Assembly (NCBI GenBank): GCA_019136035.1
Contig: JAGVUW010000533.1
Span: forward strand, 1-8,451
Length of the DNA stretch: 8,451 nucleotides
Direction of reading: 5' to 3'
Source of the DNA: Verrucomicrobiota bacterium
GTDB lineage: Bacteria > Verrucomicrobiota > Lentisphaeria > Oligosphaerales > JAFGRS01
A program made the translations under genes and the position numbers. Under the pieces are notes generated by a model, which saw only the letters and a list, made by a program, of their open reading frames with translations, was not told where the DNA came from and made no database searches. Positions 1 to 6,321 of this stretch are shown here, piece by piece. The stretch's first letter is position 1. Each line of letters opens with the position of its first letter.

Positions 1-1
1 C

Positions 2-1585
2 CTGGTGCTCCAGGCCGCCGCGGCGCCGGCCGCCGCGCCGGCGGTCGCTGTTCAGGCGGCGCTGCGGGATGGCCGCATCGAGATGTCCGCCGATGGGGTG
101 TGGACGCTCGAGCGCGCCGGGCGGGTCGTCGCCGCCGGCGCGGGGTCGTCGATCCGCGTCGCGCCCGTGCATCCCGGCGGCGAGTACGCGGTCACGCTGC
201 GGGGGCTTTCCCGCGATGGCTGGGTGGTCCCCGTCGACGCAGCGGCCGCCGCCACGGTCACGCTTCCCGAGGCGGCGTTGCGTCTGCCGTCCGACGAGCC
301 GGAGCGCAGCGCCGACGCGCTGGCGGTCCACGACGTCGGCCGCACGGTCCAGGGCCTTCGCGTCCTGCGTTCGGCGACCTTCCAGAGTGGCACTGACGAA
401 CTGGGCTTTCAGCCCGAGCTGCCGGGCCTGACCGCATCGGTCGACGTTGAGGGGCTGCGCGCCGAGGCGGGCACGACCCGGAAGGTGGCCGGCTTCACGG
501 GTGCCGCGGCGGCGGGATTCGAGGTCGAGGGCGTGCAGAGGGTGCAGGTGCGCCTCGACAACAGCTTCTTCGGGGGGTTCTCGTTGCGCGCGCGCGGACA
601 GCATGTGACGATGTACCGTCGTAACCCCCGCGAGTTCGCCGGCTTCGTCGTCGACTACCACACCCCCGCCGGGTACAGCCGGCGCGTGATGCTCGCGGTC
701 GGCGTGATGCATCCGGAGTGCAGCTCGGCGAGCCCCCCCTACGGCCGCGATGCGCGGGCCGATGCCCGGCTCGACCTGGGCGACCTCGTGAACGAGTCGG
801 CGAGTAAGGTCTTCGCACTCGATCTGGCCGCCACGGCACCCGCGGACTGGGATGGGCGTGTCTGGCTGAGCGTCGCCACCGACGCGGTGGCCTCGGACCG
901 TCGTCTGGCGATGACAATCCTGGCGGTGAATGACGCCGTCGACGCCCCCGTGCTTCGCGGCAGCGACCCGGGGGCCGTGCGCGTCCTGTTCGAGGAGCCC
1001 CGGCGGGTCGAGGTGCCCCGGGCGCCGCAGGCGCCGGTCCTCGACGGCATCATCGACGAGGAGGCGTGGCAGGCCGCCGCGGTGATCGACCGGTTCTTCC
1101 TGGTCGGCGGCGCCGCGTTCCCGCGATCGCCGACGCAGGCCAGGCTGTTCTATGACGACGAGTGCCTCTACGTCGCCTTTGCCCTGCGCGACACCGAACG
1201 CGACAAGCCCCAGATCAACCACGGCTCCCTCTGGCATGACGACGACGTCGAACTGTGGATCGACGTCGATGGCGACCAGAAGACCTACCACCAGGTCATC
1301 GCCAATGGCGCCGGCGCCGCGGTGGAGTTCCAGGCCGACGGTGCCAAGGCCTTCGGCGCCAGGGTCGCGGGCCACGCCGCCGGCGACGGCGCCTGGTCGG
1401 TCGAGATGGCGGTGCCCTACGCGGGGCTCGGCATCGCGCCGCCCAAGCCGGGCGATGCCTGGCAGATCAACTTGGTGCGACACCGCCCGCCGGGCGAGCG
1501 CGTCGGCGTGGAGCTGATCACCTGGGGGCCGCTGCGGGCCGGCTTCAACGAGCTGGGGCACTTCGGCACGGCCGTGTTTCGGTAA
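2..1585 (+). CDS. Secreted or surface beta-rich protein with C-terminal CBM9-like domain (5' end outside window)
   Basis: The frame is open to the left edge. The first in-window GTG (5) has no ribosome site and sits in an Ala/Pro-rich stretch, so the gene almost certainly begins upstream; about 526 residues are visible. Residues 1-320 are Val/Ala/Gly-rich with alternating hydrophobic segments typical of beta-sandwich domains, and I recognise no enzyme motif there. From about residue 334 to the end it fits the carbohydrate-binding family 9-like fold: the opening APVLDGIIDEEAWQAA, then YDDECLYVAFALRDTE, then DDDVELWIDVDGD, WSVEMAVPY and a closing INLVRHR strand. Such domains commonly cap extracellular glycan-acting or polysaccharide-binding proteins in environmental bacteria, and export is inferred from this. 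No catalytic residues can be named from the visible part. The stop TAA (1583-1585) lies nine bases before a tandem repeat and faces the convergent hydrolase gene. Confidence 0.8.
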   Translation: MVLQAAAAPAAAPAVAVQAALRDGRIEMSADGVWTLERAGRVVAAGAGSSIRVAPVHPGGEYAVTLRGLSRDGWVVPVDAAAAATVTLPEAALRLPSDEPERSADALAVHDVGRTVQGLRVLRSATFQSGTDELGFQPELPGLTASVDVEGLRAEAGTTRKVAGFTGAAAAGFEVEGVQRVQVRLDNSFFGGFSLRARGQHVTMYRRNPREFAGFVVDYHTPAGYSRRVMLAVGVMHPECSSASPPYGRDARADARLDLGDLVNESASKVFALDLAATAPADWDGRVWLSVATDAVASDRRLAMTILAVNDAVDAPVLRGSDPGAVRVLFEEPRRVEVPRAPQAPVLDGIIDEEAWQAAAVIDRFFLVGGAAFPRSPTQARLFYDDECLYVAFALRDTERDKPQINHGSLWHDDDVELWIDVDGDQKTYHQVIANGAGAAVEFQADGAKAFGARVAGHAAGDGAWSVEMAVPYAGLGIAPPKPGDAWQINLVRHRPPGERVGVELITWGPLRAGFNELGHFGTAVFR

Positions 1586-1593
1586 CGGCGCCC

Positions 1594-1690
1594 CCAGGGA
1601 CACCAGGGACACCAGGGACACCAGGGACACCAGGGACACCAGGGACACCAGGGACACCAGGGACACCAGGGACACCAGGGACACCAGGGA
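1594..1690. repeat. Perfect 9-bp tandem repeat, unit CCAGGGACA, 10.8 copies
   Basis: CCAGGGA recurs exactly every nine bases from 1594 to 1684 (11 occurrences) with no mismatch, starting nine bases after the stop codon of the CBM9-like gene. Because the unit is three codons long, every frame reads a tripeptide repeat (for example Pro-Gly-Thr), but the array lies between two convergent genes and no start or conserved protein links to it. Perfect identity suggests recent expansion by slippage. Confidence 0.95.
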
Positions 1691-1728
1691 GCCGAGCGGC
1701 CTTGCCGGCACGGCGCTTTTCGGCGCGT

Positions 1729-1764
1729 CCACCCTGGAGTCCCTTGTGTCGCTTGGGTCCCTTT
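1729..1764. repeat. Four degenerate inverse-orientation copies of the 9-bp unit
   Basis: Four consecutive 9-mers (1729-1737, 1738-1746, 1747-1755, 1756-1764) match the reverse complement of the upstream unit, TGTCCCTGG, at 6, 7, 7 and 6 of 9 positions and keep the same 9-bp phase. Together with the perfect array they could fold into a long imperfect hairpin in transcripts from either side. A role as a bidirectional transcription end between the convergent genes is inference only; no T-run follows. Confidence 0.5.
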
Positions 1765-1865
1765 CCGGGAAGCCACCGGCCCCCGCGGCCCCGGCGTCGG
1801 CGGGAACAGCGCGGACACCGGCTCTGGCCGCGCGGCAGGCGCGAGGCTGGCCTATCGGGCGGTCC

Positions 1866-3566
1866 TCAGGCGCCGCGGGTGTGGTCTGCCTTCAGGATCA
1901 GCCGTGACGGCCGGGCGTGCGAGTGGAGCACGGTCTGGTGGGCCCCCGCGAACTCCGGGTCGACGAGGTCATTACGGCCCGTGTTGTGATTGCGGTCGAT
2001 GTTTGGGAAGTCGCTGCTGGCGATATCGAGCCGGATGCGGTTGCCGCGGCGGAACCGGCACGCGGTCGGCCCGAGGCGGATGCGGTACTCGACGACCTCG
2101 CCGGGCGTGATGAACTCCTCGCGGTCGAGGGTGTTGCGGTGCCGTGCGCGCACCATGCCCGAGCTGACCTCGATGGCCGGCCCGTCGGTCCGCTCGTCAA
2201 TGAGCCAGGCGACGAAGTCCGTATCGGGGGCGCTGCTGGCGGCATGCAGGACGAGTTCGGGGCTGCCGGCGATCTCGATGTCGGCCGCGAGGGGCTCGGT
2301 GCGGTAGACGAGGATATCCCGCCGGTGCGCGAGGCGTCGCCGGTCGCTGACGCCGGAGACCAGGTCCGGTCCCCACACGGTCGGTACCGGGTCGTGGGGG
2401 TCGTAGCGGTAGCGATCGGCCTCGGCCGGGCTGTCGGCGGCCTCCTGGAGGCGGCCATTGCCATCGGGGCCGTTGGCCTGGCCATCGCTGGCCAGGTGCA
2501 GCGCGATCTCCGTCAGCCCGGGCGGCGGCCAGGTGCCGGAGTTCTTCCAGGTGTCGGCGCCGATCACGTAGTACCGGACGGGCGGGTGTCGGTCGACGCC
2601 GTTGTCGATGCCCTTCAGCCAGTGGTCGAACCAGCGCATTTCGAGGTCCTGGGTGTCCAGCGCGGCCTGCGGGCCGAAGTCGATCCCCATGGTCTCGCGT
2701 TGCCCGATGGTGCCGTGTGCCCACGGCCCGATGACGACTCGCGTCTGTTCCCGCGCCAGGGCGGTGCGGCCGTTTGTCTGCATGCCGGTGAGGTGCCCGA
2801 TTGAGCTGCAGTGGTCGTACCAGCCGGTGAAGTCGAGGTTGGGGACCTCGATGTCATGATGCGCCGCCGCGAACTGCCAGGCGCGGCGGTTGGGCTCGAG
2901 CAGCCAGTCGGCGGCCTGGCGGTCGAGGGGCGGCGGCAGGTGGTGTGTCACCGCGCTGACCGGCAGGGTCCCGAGCCAGCGGCCCTGTTCCAGGCCGGCC
3001 CAGATGGCCCTGGCCTCGGCCGGCGTGTGGGGCGGCGGCCAGCCGGCGCGTCGGCGCAGGTCGGGCGCGATGGTGGTGAACCACCAGTGCAGCCGTCGCG
3101 CCAGCTTGAAGGCGCCCGGCCAATCGATGTCGGTCAGCTCGAGGGGTATCGAGCGGGCGCACATGGCGAGCAGGTGCGGCGGGCGGGCCTTGGCGGTCAT
3201 CCACTGCATCCAGCCGCAGTAGGAGGCCCCGAAGGTCCCGATGCGGCCATTGCACCATGGCTGCGCGGCCAGCCACTCGACCGTGTCGTAGCCGTCCTCC
3301 GAGTCACGGGTCGGCTCGGAGAAGACGGTGAAGGTGCCGTCGGAGGCGTAGCGGCCGCGGGAGTCCTGCGTCATGACGGCGTAGCCGGCGCGGAGATAGC
3401 GCAGGTTCGGCACCGCCGGCTTGCCGTAGGGCGTGCGCATGAGGAGGGCCGGGAAGGGCCCGCCGGCCGCCGGGCGCCAGAGGTTGCCCCGCAGCGTGAC
3501 CCCGTCGCGCATGGGTACGGCCACATTCAGGTCTTCCAGAATGCCGAGGGTGCCATCGATGCCCAT
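1866..3566 (-). CDS. CocE/NonD family hydrolase (peptidase S15-like alpha/beta hydrolase)
   Basis: A complete 566-residue protein, the usual length for the CocE/X-Pro dipeptidyl-peptidase-like family. The N-terminus carries the family opening VPMRDGVTLRGNLWRP, the oxyanion-hole RTPYGK (Tyr47), QDSRGRYASDG (67-77) and the nucleophile elbow GASYCG with Ser115. The rest of the triad is Asp251 in FTGWYDH and His284 in IGPWAHG, close to the spacing in cocaine esterase. Between them lies the helical cap (about 140-240). After about residue 350 comes the C-terminal jelly-roll (GSPELVLHAASSAPDTDFVAWLID, then IRLDIASSDFPNIDRNHNTG). Substrate is an ester or amide; it cannot be fixed from sequence. No signal peptide is seen, so a cytoplasmic location is likely. 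The ATG at 3566 is preceded by AAAGGAG (3574-3580) seven bases upstream, a strong ribosome site. It is convergent with the CBM9-like gene and divergent from the Rhs remnant, so probably monocistronic. Confidence 0.93.
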   Translation of the reverse strand: MGIDGTLGILEDLNVAVPMRDGVTLRGNLWRPAAGGPFPALLMRTPYGKPAVPNLRYLRAGYAVMTQDSRGRYASDGTFTVFSEPTRDSEDGYDTVEWLAAQPWCNGRIGTFGASYCGWMQWMTAKARPPHLLAMCARSIPLELTDIDWPGAFKLARRLHWWFTTIAPDLRRRAGWPPPHTPAEARAIWAGLEQGRWLGTLPVSAVTHHLPPPLDRQAADWLLEPNRRAWQFAAAHHDIEVPNLDFTGWYDHCSSIGHLTGMQTNGRTALAREQTRVVIGPWAHGTIGQRETMGIDFGPQAALDTQDLEMRWFDHWLKGIDNGVDRHPPVRYYVIGADTWKNSGTWPPPGLTEIALHLASDGQANGPDGNGRLQEAADSPAEADRYRYDPHDPVPTVWGPDLVSGVSDRRRLAHRRDILVYRTEPLAADIEIAGSPELVLHAASSAPDTDFVAWLIDERTDGPAIEVSSGMVRARHRNTLDREEFITPGEVVEYRIRLGPTACRFRRGNRIRLDIASSDFPNIDRNHNTGRNDLVDPEFAGAHQTVLHSHARPSRLILKADHTRGA

Positions 3567-3766
3567 GGTGCTGCTCCTTTGGCCGCCGCTGTCCCCGCGC
3601 CCATGTCCGCCGGTCGCGCCGGTGCCGTTCTCACACAGACGCCGCCGATCCCTATGACCGGTACCTTACCGCCCGTTTACCGGCGCGGCGCGCCGAGGAG
3701 ACCTGGGATGGCACGGCCTGGGGCACTCCCGCGGTCGTTCACGTCGTCTACGACGGCGATCTGCCC

Positions 3767-4873
3767 GTGGCTGAGTTCGACGGCGCCGGGAACCTGCTGC
3801 GCGAGATGGTCTGGAACCCCTCCGCCGCGGGCGGGGTGGGCGGCCTGGTGCTGCTACGCACTCAGGCGGGCGTCTTCCGCCCGATCTGCGACTTCCGCGG
3901 CAACGTGCTTGCACTGCTCGACGAGAGCGGCGACATTGCGGAGTCGTACCGCTACGACGGCTTCGGCCGGACGCGGGTCTTCGACGGCACGGGCGCCGAA
4001 CTTACCGGGTCCGCGCTCGGCAATCCGTTCGGCTTCGCCTGCAAGCGCTACGACCCGACCACGGCTCTTTGTCACTTCGGCGCGCGCTGGTACGACCCCG
4101 CCCTGGGCCGCTTCCTCTCGCCCGACCCGCTGGGCTTCGTCGACGGCCCGAATCGCTACGCCTACTGTGCCGGCGACCCGGTCAACTTCGTCGACCCCTG
4201 GGGGCTGTGCGGGAGGCGGGCAGGCCTGTTTGCCGAGTCCGCCAAGCTCGCAGCGCTTCTCTTCATCATGCGGGCAGAGCAATCCCCCGTGGTGCGTACC
4301 GGGAGTGCTTTTGCCCTACAGGCAAGCGACGCGGTTTGGCGGGACCAGAAGGACGTCTATGACCTTCTGGTTTACGACCTGCCTGACAGCTTCGTTGAGT
4401 TCCTGGCATACCCCGACCTGGGAAGTGCGTTCGCACTGTTCTCGGCTGGCAACCAGGCTGCCGGGACCCTCGCGATCTTCGTACCGGGCGCGTTGAGAGG
4501 AGAGAGTGGTAACGCCCCAGAGAGTGGACCGAAAACGGGAATGGGTCCGGGTGCTGCGAGCAGAAGCGATCTCGCCCTCAACACCTTCGGAAGCCGGGGC
4601 GCCGCTTTTAGGGAAGCGAAAACCAGGGGGGGCGTACCTCGGAGTCAGCAACCGTCCCGCGTCTATCATGAACGGACCCTTGACCAGCCTGGGAATGTCC
4701 AGGGACGCGTGTACGAATTCCGCCAGGCCGACGGCAGTGTCGTGACCATTCGTGAGCACTCTCTGGGCCACGTCAAAGGTGACCTCGGTTCGCACTTCAA
4801 TGTCGAGGCCAGGCCGGCCCCGAACCAACCCCGGGTCGCTGTGCCCGAGGGCGAACACGTGTTCTTCGAGTAG
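3767..4873 (+). CDS. 5'-truncated orphan Rhs C-terminal tip with HNH/EndoVII-like toxin domain
   Basis: This is the last part of an Rhs/YD-repeat protein; full-length family members usually exceed 1000 residues. Residues 1-123 are core-like (YRYDGFGRTRVFDGTG; RYDPTTALCHFGARWYDPALGRFLSPDPLG). Residues 126-147 (DGPNRYAYCAGDPVNFVDPWGL) are the conserved junction before the variable tip. The tip has a low-complexity linker (about 241-275) and ends in about 95 residues with GSRGAAFREAK (275-285), PRSQQP, GRVYEF, then Glu330-His331, His335 and SHFN (His343). I recognise this as the HNH/EndoVII-like polymorphic toxin type (Tox-HNH-EHHH), so a DNase role is inferred. Rhs-like coding continues in frame upstream to about 3683 (RRAEETWDG), but no start codon occurs in frame between there and the GTG at 3767, which lacks a ribosome site. 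It is thus a displaced tip, probably silent unless recombined onto an Rhs core. The tip has lower G+C than the core remnant. A candidate immunity gene follows. Confidence 0.78.
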   Translation: MAEFDGAGNLLREMVWNPSAAGGVGGLVLLRTQAGVFRPICDFRGNVLALLDESGDIAESYRYDGFGRTRVFDGTGAELTGSALGNPFGFACKRYDPTTALCHFGARWYDPALGRFLSPDPLGFVDGPNRYAYCAGDPVNFVDPWGLCGRRAGLFAESAKLAALLFIMRAEQSPVVRTGSAFALQASDAVWRDQKDVYDLLVYDLPDSFVEFLAYPDLGSAFALFSAGNQAAGTLAIFVPGALRGESGNAPESGPKTGMGPGAASRSDLALNTFGSRGAAFREAKTRGGVPRSQQPSRVYHERTLDQPGNVQGRVYEFRQADGSVVTIREHSLGHVKGDLGSHFNVEARPAPNQPRVAVPEGEHVFFE

Positions 4874-4880
4874 GTCACAC

Positions 4881-5537
4881 ATGGAACACAGCAACATCCT
4901 CTATCTGGTCGAGCAGGGAGTTCGCCCTTGGGAGCAAGAGGGGCGTGAGTCCCCGAGCGACCTCACACTGACACTGGTGGCTTCCCGCCCAGATCACCTC
5001 ACAGCCTTGGCCGATAGACTCATCGATGCTCTCTTCGCGGCATCCGCCGAGCTTCTCATGTGGACCACACGCGGAAGTCCATTCACTGGCAATCGCCTGC
5101 AAGAGAAGCGCTATCAGGCCAGACTGGCACGGCGGCAACCGGGATTCGGTGAACCCTACGTCGGCACCGCGCCTGACTACGACATTCCCTGCACGTGTTG
5201 CCGCATGATGCGTCCCCTGTCTCCAGATCACTACGAGTGTCTGGTCAACGGGCGGTATACCGTCGCCGTTGTCACGGAAGACAGCCAGCTGTCCGAAGAT
5301 GGGCTCTGCAGGCTCGCAAGACCATACCTCGCCGGAGTCGATACCGACGCGCTGCTCCAGCTGCTCGCGACGCTCCCCTGCTCCTGCTTGCTTCGGGCAT
5401 GCGACGGAGGCGGTGACACCTATTCGGTCATCCAGATCATTGGTCCTGTGCCGATCCTCTGCCGCGTTCTACCCTCACTTGCCACAAATGCCACTGAAGC
5501 CGGTGGCCGTGATGACATCTGTATGGCAATGAACTGA
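4881..5537 (+). CDS. Unrecognised cysteine-rich protein, candidate immunity protein for the Rhs tip
   Basis: A 218-residue protein that I cannot assign to a family. The ATG at 4881 lies seven bases after the toxin stop, and the weak ribosome site TAGG (4871-4874) overlaps that stop, suggesting translational coupling; the frame is open further upstream only as overlap with the toxin gene. It has no signal peptide or membrane segment. It holds ten cysteines, including Cys104-x-Cys106-Cys107 in DYDIPCTCCRMMRPLSP and Cys167-x-Cys169, which could bind metal or form a redox site. Residues 26-60 look like a beta strand followed by an amphipathic helix. Position directly behind an Rhs toxin tip, similar lowered G+C and lone occurrence are what is expected of an RhsI-type immunity gene, which would bind and block the nuclease. 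That function is inferred from context alone. Confidence 0.62.
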   Translation: MEHSNILYLVEQGVRPWEQEGRESPSDLTLTLVASRPDHLTALADRLIDALFAASAELLMWTTRGSPFTGNRLQEKRYQARLARRQPGFGEPYVGTAPDYDIPCTCCRMMRPLSPDHYECLVNGRYTVAVVTEDSQLSEDGLCRLARPYLAGVDTDALLQLLATLPCSCLLRACDGGGDTYSVIQIIGPVPILCRVLPSLATNATEAGGRDDICMAMN

Positions 5538-5546
5538 CAGGAGTAT

Positions 5547-5559
5547 GGGGTCAGCGTAA
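5547..5559 (+). repeat. 13-bp direct repeat GGGGTCAGCGTAA, copy 1
   Basis: GGGGTCAGCGTAA occurs here, ten bases after the stop of the candidate immunity gene, and again at 5813-5825. A perfect 13-mer twice within 270 bases is unlikely by chance. Both copies lie at edges of the gene-poor stretch. The motif is reminiscent of short intergenic sequences linked with REP-type elements, but I could not verify this. Confidence 0.6.
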
Positions 5560-5812
5560 CAGAAAATTCCTGTCTGCAGTAACTTATGCCTGTATTGTAT
5601 GTAACGGTGTAGCTGAAGTACGGCAACTATAGCCCTTATTCTGCTCAATCCGCTTGCAGGAAGAAGGTGTTGGGGGCGATGGTATGGCTGGTGGGGGGAG
5701 CGGGCTGCGGGAGGGTGAGCGTGCTGCCCCGGGGTGTCGGCGGCGATGACGTGGAAGTGACCGCGGAGGACGCCTGGAGCCGCGACGGTCGGTGAGTCTG
5801 CGCCCTAACGTC

Positions 5813-5825
5813 GGGGTCAGCGTAA
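5813..5825 (+). repeat. 13-bp direct repeat GGGGTCAGCGTAA, copy 2
   Basis: Second copy of the 13-mer at 5547-5559, same orientation, 266 bases downstream. It continues as GCTAACA, and TAACG also precedes it (5807-5811), giving a locally symmetric TAAC-rich context. Together the copies bracket a 253-bp segment that mixes AT-rich and GC-rich sequence. Confidence 0.6.
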
Positions 5826-5953
5826 GCTAACATGCTCAGCAGTATCAGGTTACTGGCTTTCGGCATGCGATCCTATGGCTGACTGTCTGCAATCATTGCC
5901 ACTGTCCGTGTGCGGCAGAGGGGCTCTCATAGCCGAGCGGACCGTGGTTCTAC

Positions 5954-6028
5954 CGCAGAGGGCGCGGAGGTACGCAGAGGGGGAGAGGGTAGGGGACTGT
6001 CTCTCGCCAAGCCGCCACGAGCGCCAAG
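5954..6028 (+). repeat. Degenerate CGCAGAGG / CGCCAAG intergenic repeats
   Basis: CGCAGAGGG (5954-5962), CGCGGAGGTA (5963-5972) and CGCAGAGGG (5973-5981) are three adjacent near-copies. Then CTCGCCAAG (6003-6011), CCGCCACGAG (6012-6021) and CGCCAAGG (6022-6029) form a second related series. Arrays of this kind are familiar in intergenic DNA of many environmental bacteria; their function is unknown to me. No transposase gene is present nearby. Confidence 0.5.
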
Positions 6029-6147
6029 GGGAGAGGGGGAGAGGGCGAGTACGCCTGTCAGGTCCTGGTTTCCGTTTGACGCTCTGCGGCCTTGAGTTCC
6101 TCGTCTTCTTTCTTGGCCCGCAGGGCCTGTCGGTCGGAGGGCGGCTC

Positions 6148-6175
6148 TTGCGTCTGCGGCGAGGGATGCTATGGT
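6148..6175 (+). promoter_or_regulatory. Predicted sigma-70-type promoter of the hom leader
   Basis: A -35-like TTGCGT (6148-6153) lies 16 bases before a -10-like TATGGT (6170-6175), which carries an extended -10 TG two bases upstream (6167-6168). Transcription would start near 6182, about 38 bases before the leader peptide and about 158 bases before the end of the terminator, a typical size for an attenuated leader. Both boxes are imperfect, so this is a prediction supported mainly by position. Confidence 0.4.
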
Positions 6176-6219
6176 GTGAGGTTGTAGATACGGGTTGCGA
6201 AGCACGTGAAGGCCAACGT

Positions 6220-6270
6220 ATGAACGACGGGCGTCTGCTGGGCACCATTACTATTGGCTGCGGGGCGTAG
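6220..6270 (+). CDS. Leader peptide with Thr-Ile-Thr-Ile regulatory codons (thrL-like)
   Basis: A 16-codon frame, MNDGRLLGTITIGCGA, stop TAG at 6268-6270. GAAGG (6208-6212) seven bases before the ATG is a fair ribosome site. The run ACC ATT ACT ATT (6244-6255) gives Thr-Ile-Thr-Ile. The ending TITI-G-C-G-A is strikingly like the end of the enterobacterial thr leader peptide (TITTGNGAG), where ribosome stalling at Thr and Ile codons controls the thr operon. Here the downstream genes are hom and cimA, both feeding isoleucine. The stop lies exactly where an alternative RNA helix begins (6270), so a terminating ribosome would mask that strand. With only two Thr and two Ile codons the sensor is shorter than in Escherichia coli. 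Function is inferred from layout; the peptide itself need have none. Confidence 0.6.
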   Translation: MNDGRLLGTITIGCGA

Positions 6271-6321
6271 CCTCGGGGCCTGATGCCTGTTGCAGAGAAT
6301 CAGCCCTTCCCGCCCCGAGGC
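6270..6321 (+). promoter_or_regulatory. Attenuator: antiterminator helix competing with the hom terminator
   Basis: GCCTCGGGGC (6270-6279) is the exact reverse complement of GCCCCGAGGC (6312-6321), which is the loop of the downstream terminator hairpin. An inner extension, CTGAT (6280-6284) with ATCAG (6299-6303), would also take two bases of the terminator's 5' arm. If a ribosome stalls at the Thr/Ile codons (6244-6255), the first strand is free, the long helix forms and the terminator is hindered. If the ribosome reaches the stop at 6268-6270 it covers 6270-6279 and the terminator folds. This is the logic of classical attenuation. A second near-match, 6257-6266, can also pair with 6312-6321 with one mismatch and one G-U pair. 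Confidence 0.6.

Larger units (their letters stand above)
5538..6147. other. Gene-poor intergenic region with decayed repeats
   Basis: No convincing gene occurs here. At 5536-5542 and 5568-5574 GACAGGA and TCCTGTC form a 7-bp inverted repeat around the first GGGGTCAGCGTAA copy; without a T-run it is a poor terminator. The segment 5575-5650 is AT-rich (24/60 G+C at 5581-5640), unlike the rest of the window. A GC-rich stretch, 5660-5800, can be read as a 38-codon frame from ATG 5679 to TGA 5795 after AGGAAGAAGG, but it has no recognisable motif. From 5950 to 6040 there are degenerate purine-rich repeats. The mix suggests an insertion-prone spacer between the Rhs tip cassette and the hom operon. 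Confidence 0.6.

Noticed and set aside
1594..1764. CRISPR-like array
   Set aside because: The unit is nine bases with no spacers, and no cas genes are nearby.
1255..1989. Long forward frame with a Pro-Gly-Thr repeat, resembling a collagen-like protein
   Set aside because: It overlaps the CBM9-like gene in another frame; the tripeptide repeat is only the 9-bp array read in phase, and no start site or conserved domain supports it.
1917..2804. 295-codon forward frame opposite the CocE-type gene
   Set aside because: An antisense shadow of a gene with intact catalytic motifs and a strong ribosome site; high G+C leaves opposite frames open.
3658..3683. Inverted repeat CCGGTA...TACCGG just before the Rhs remnant, as an operator or attachment site
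   Set aside because: Only six bases per arm with a 14-base gap in GC-rich DNA; could be chance, and no partner copy marks the other end of the cassette.
2811..4496. 561-codon forward frame crossing from the hydrolase into the Rhs region
   Set aside because: It is antisense to the hydrolase and out of frame with the Rhs sequence; no protein family features.
5679..5795. 38-codon frame after an AGGAAGAAGG ribosome-like site, with a hydrophobic start and a cysteine (VWLVGGAGCGR)
   Set aside because: The start looks faintly like a lipoprotein signal but lacks a proper lipobox, and nothing downstream is recognisable; too weak to list as a gene.
5875..6217. Upstream part of a 131-codon frame that ends with the leader peptide
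   Set aside because: It reads through the degenerate repeats and the predicted promoter; only the last 16 codons have their own ribosome site and fit the attenuator.
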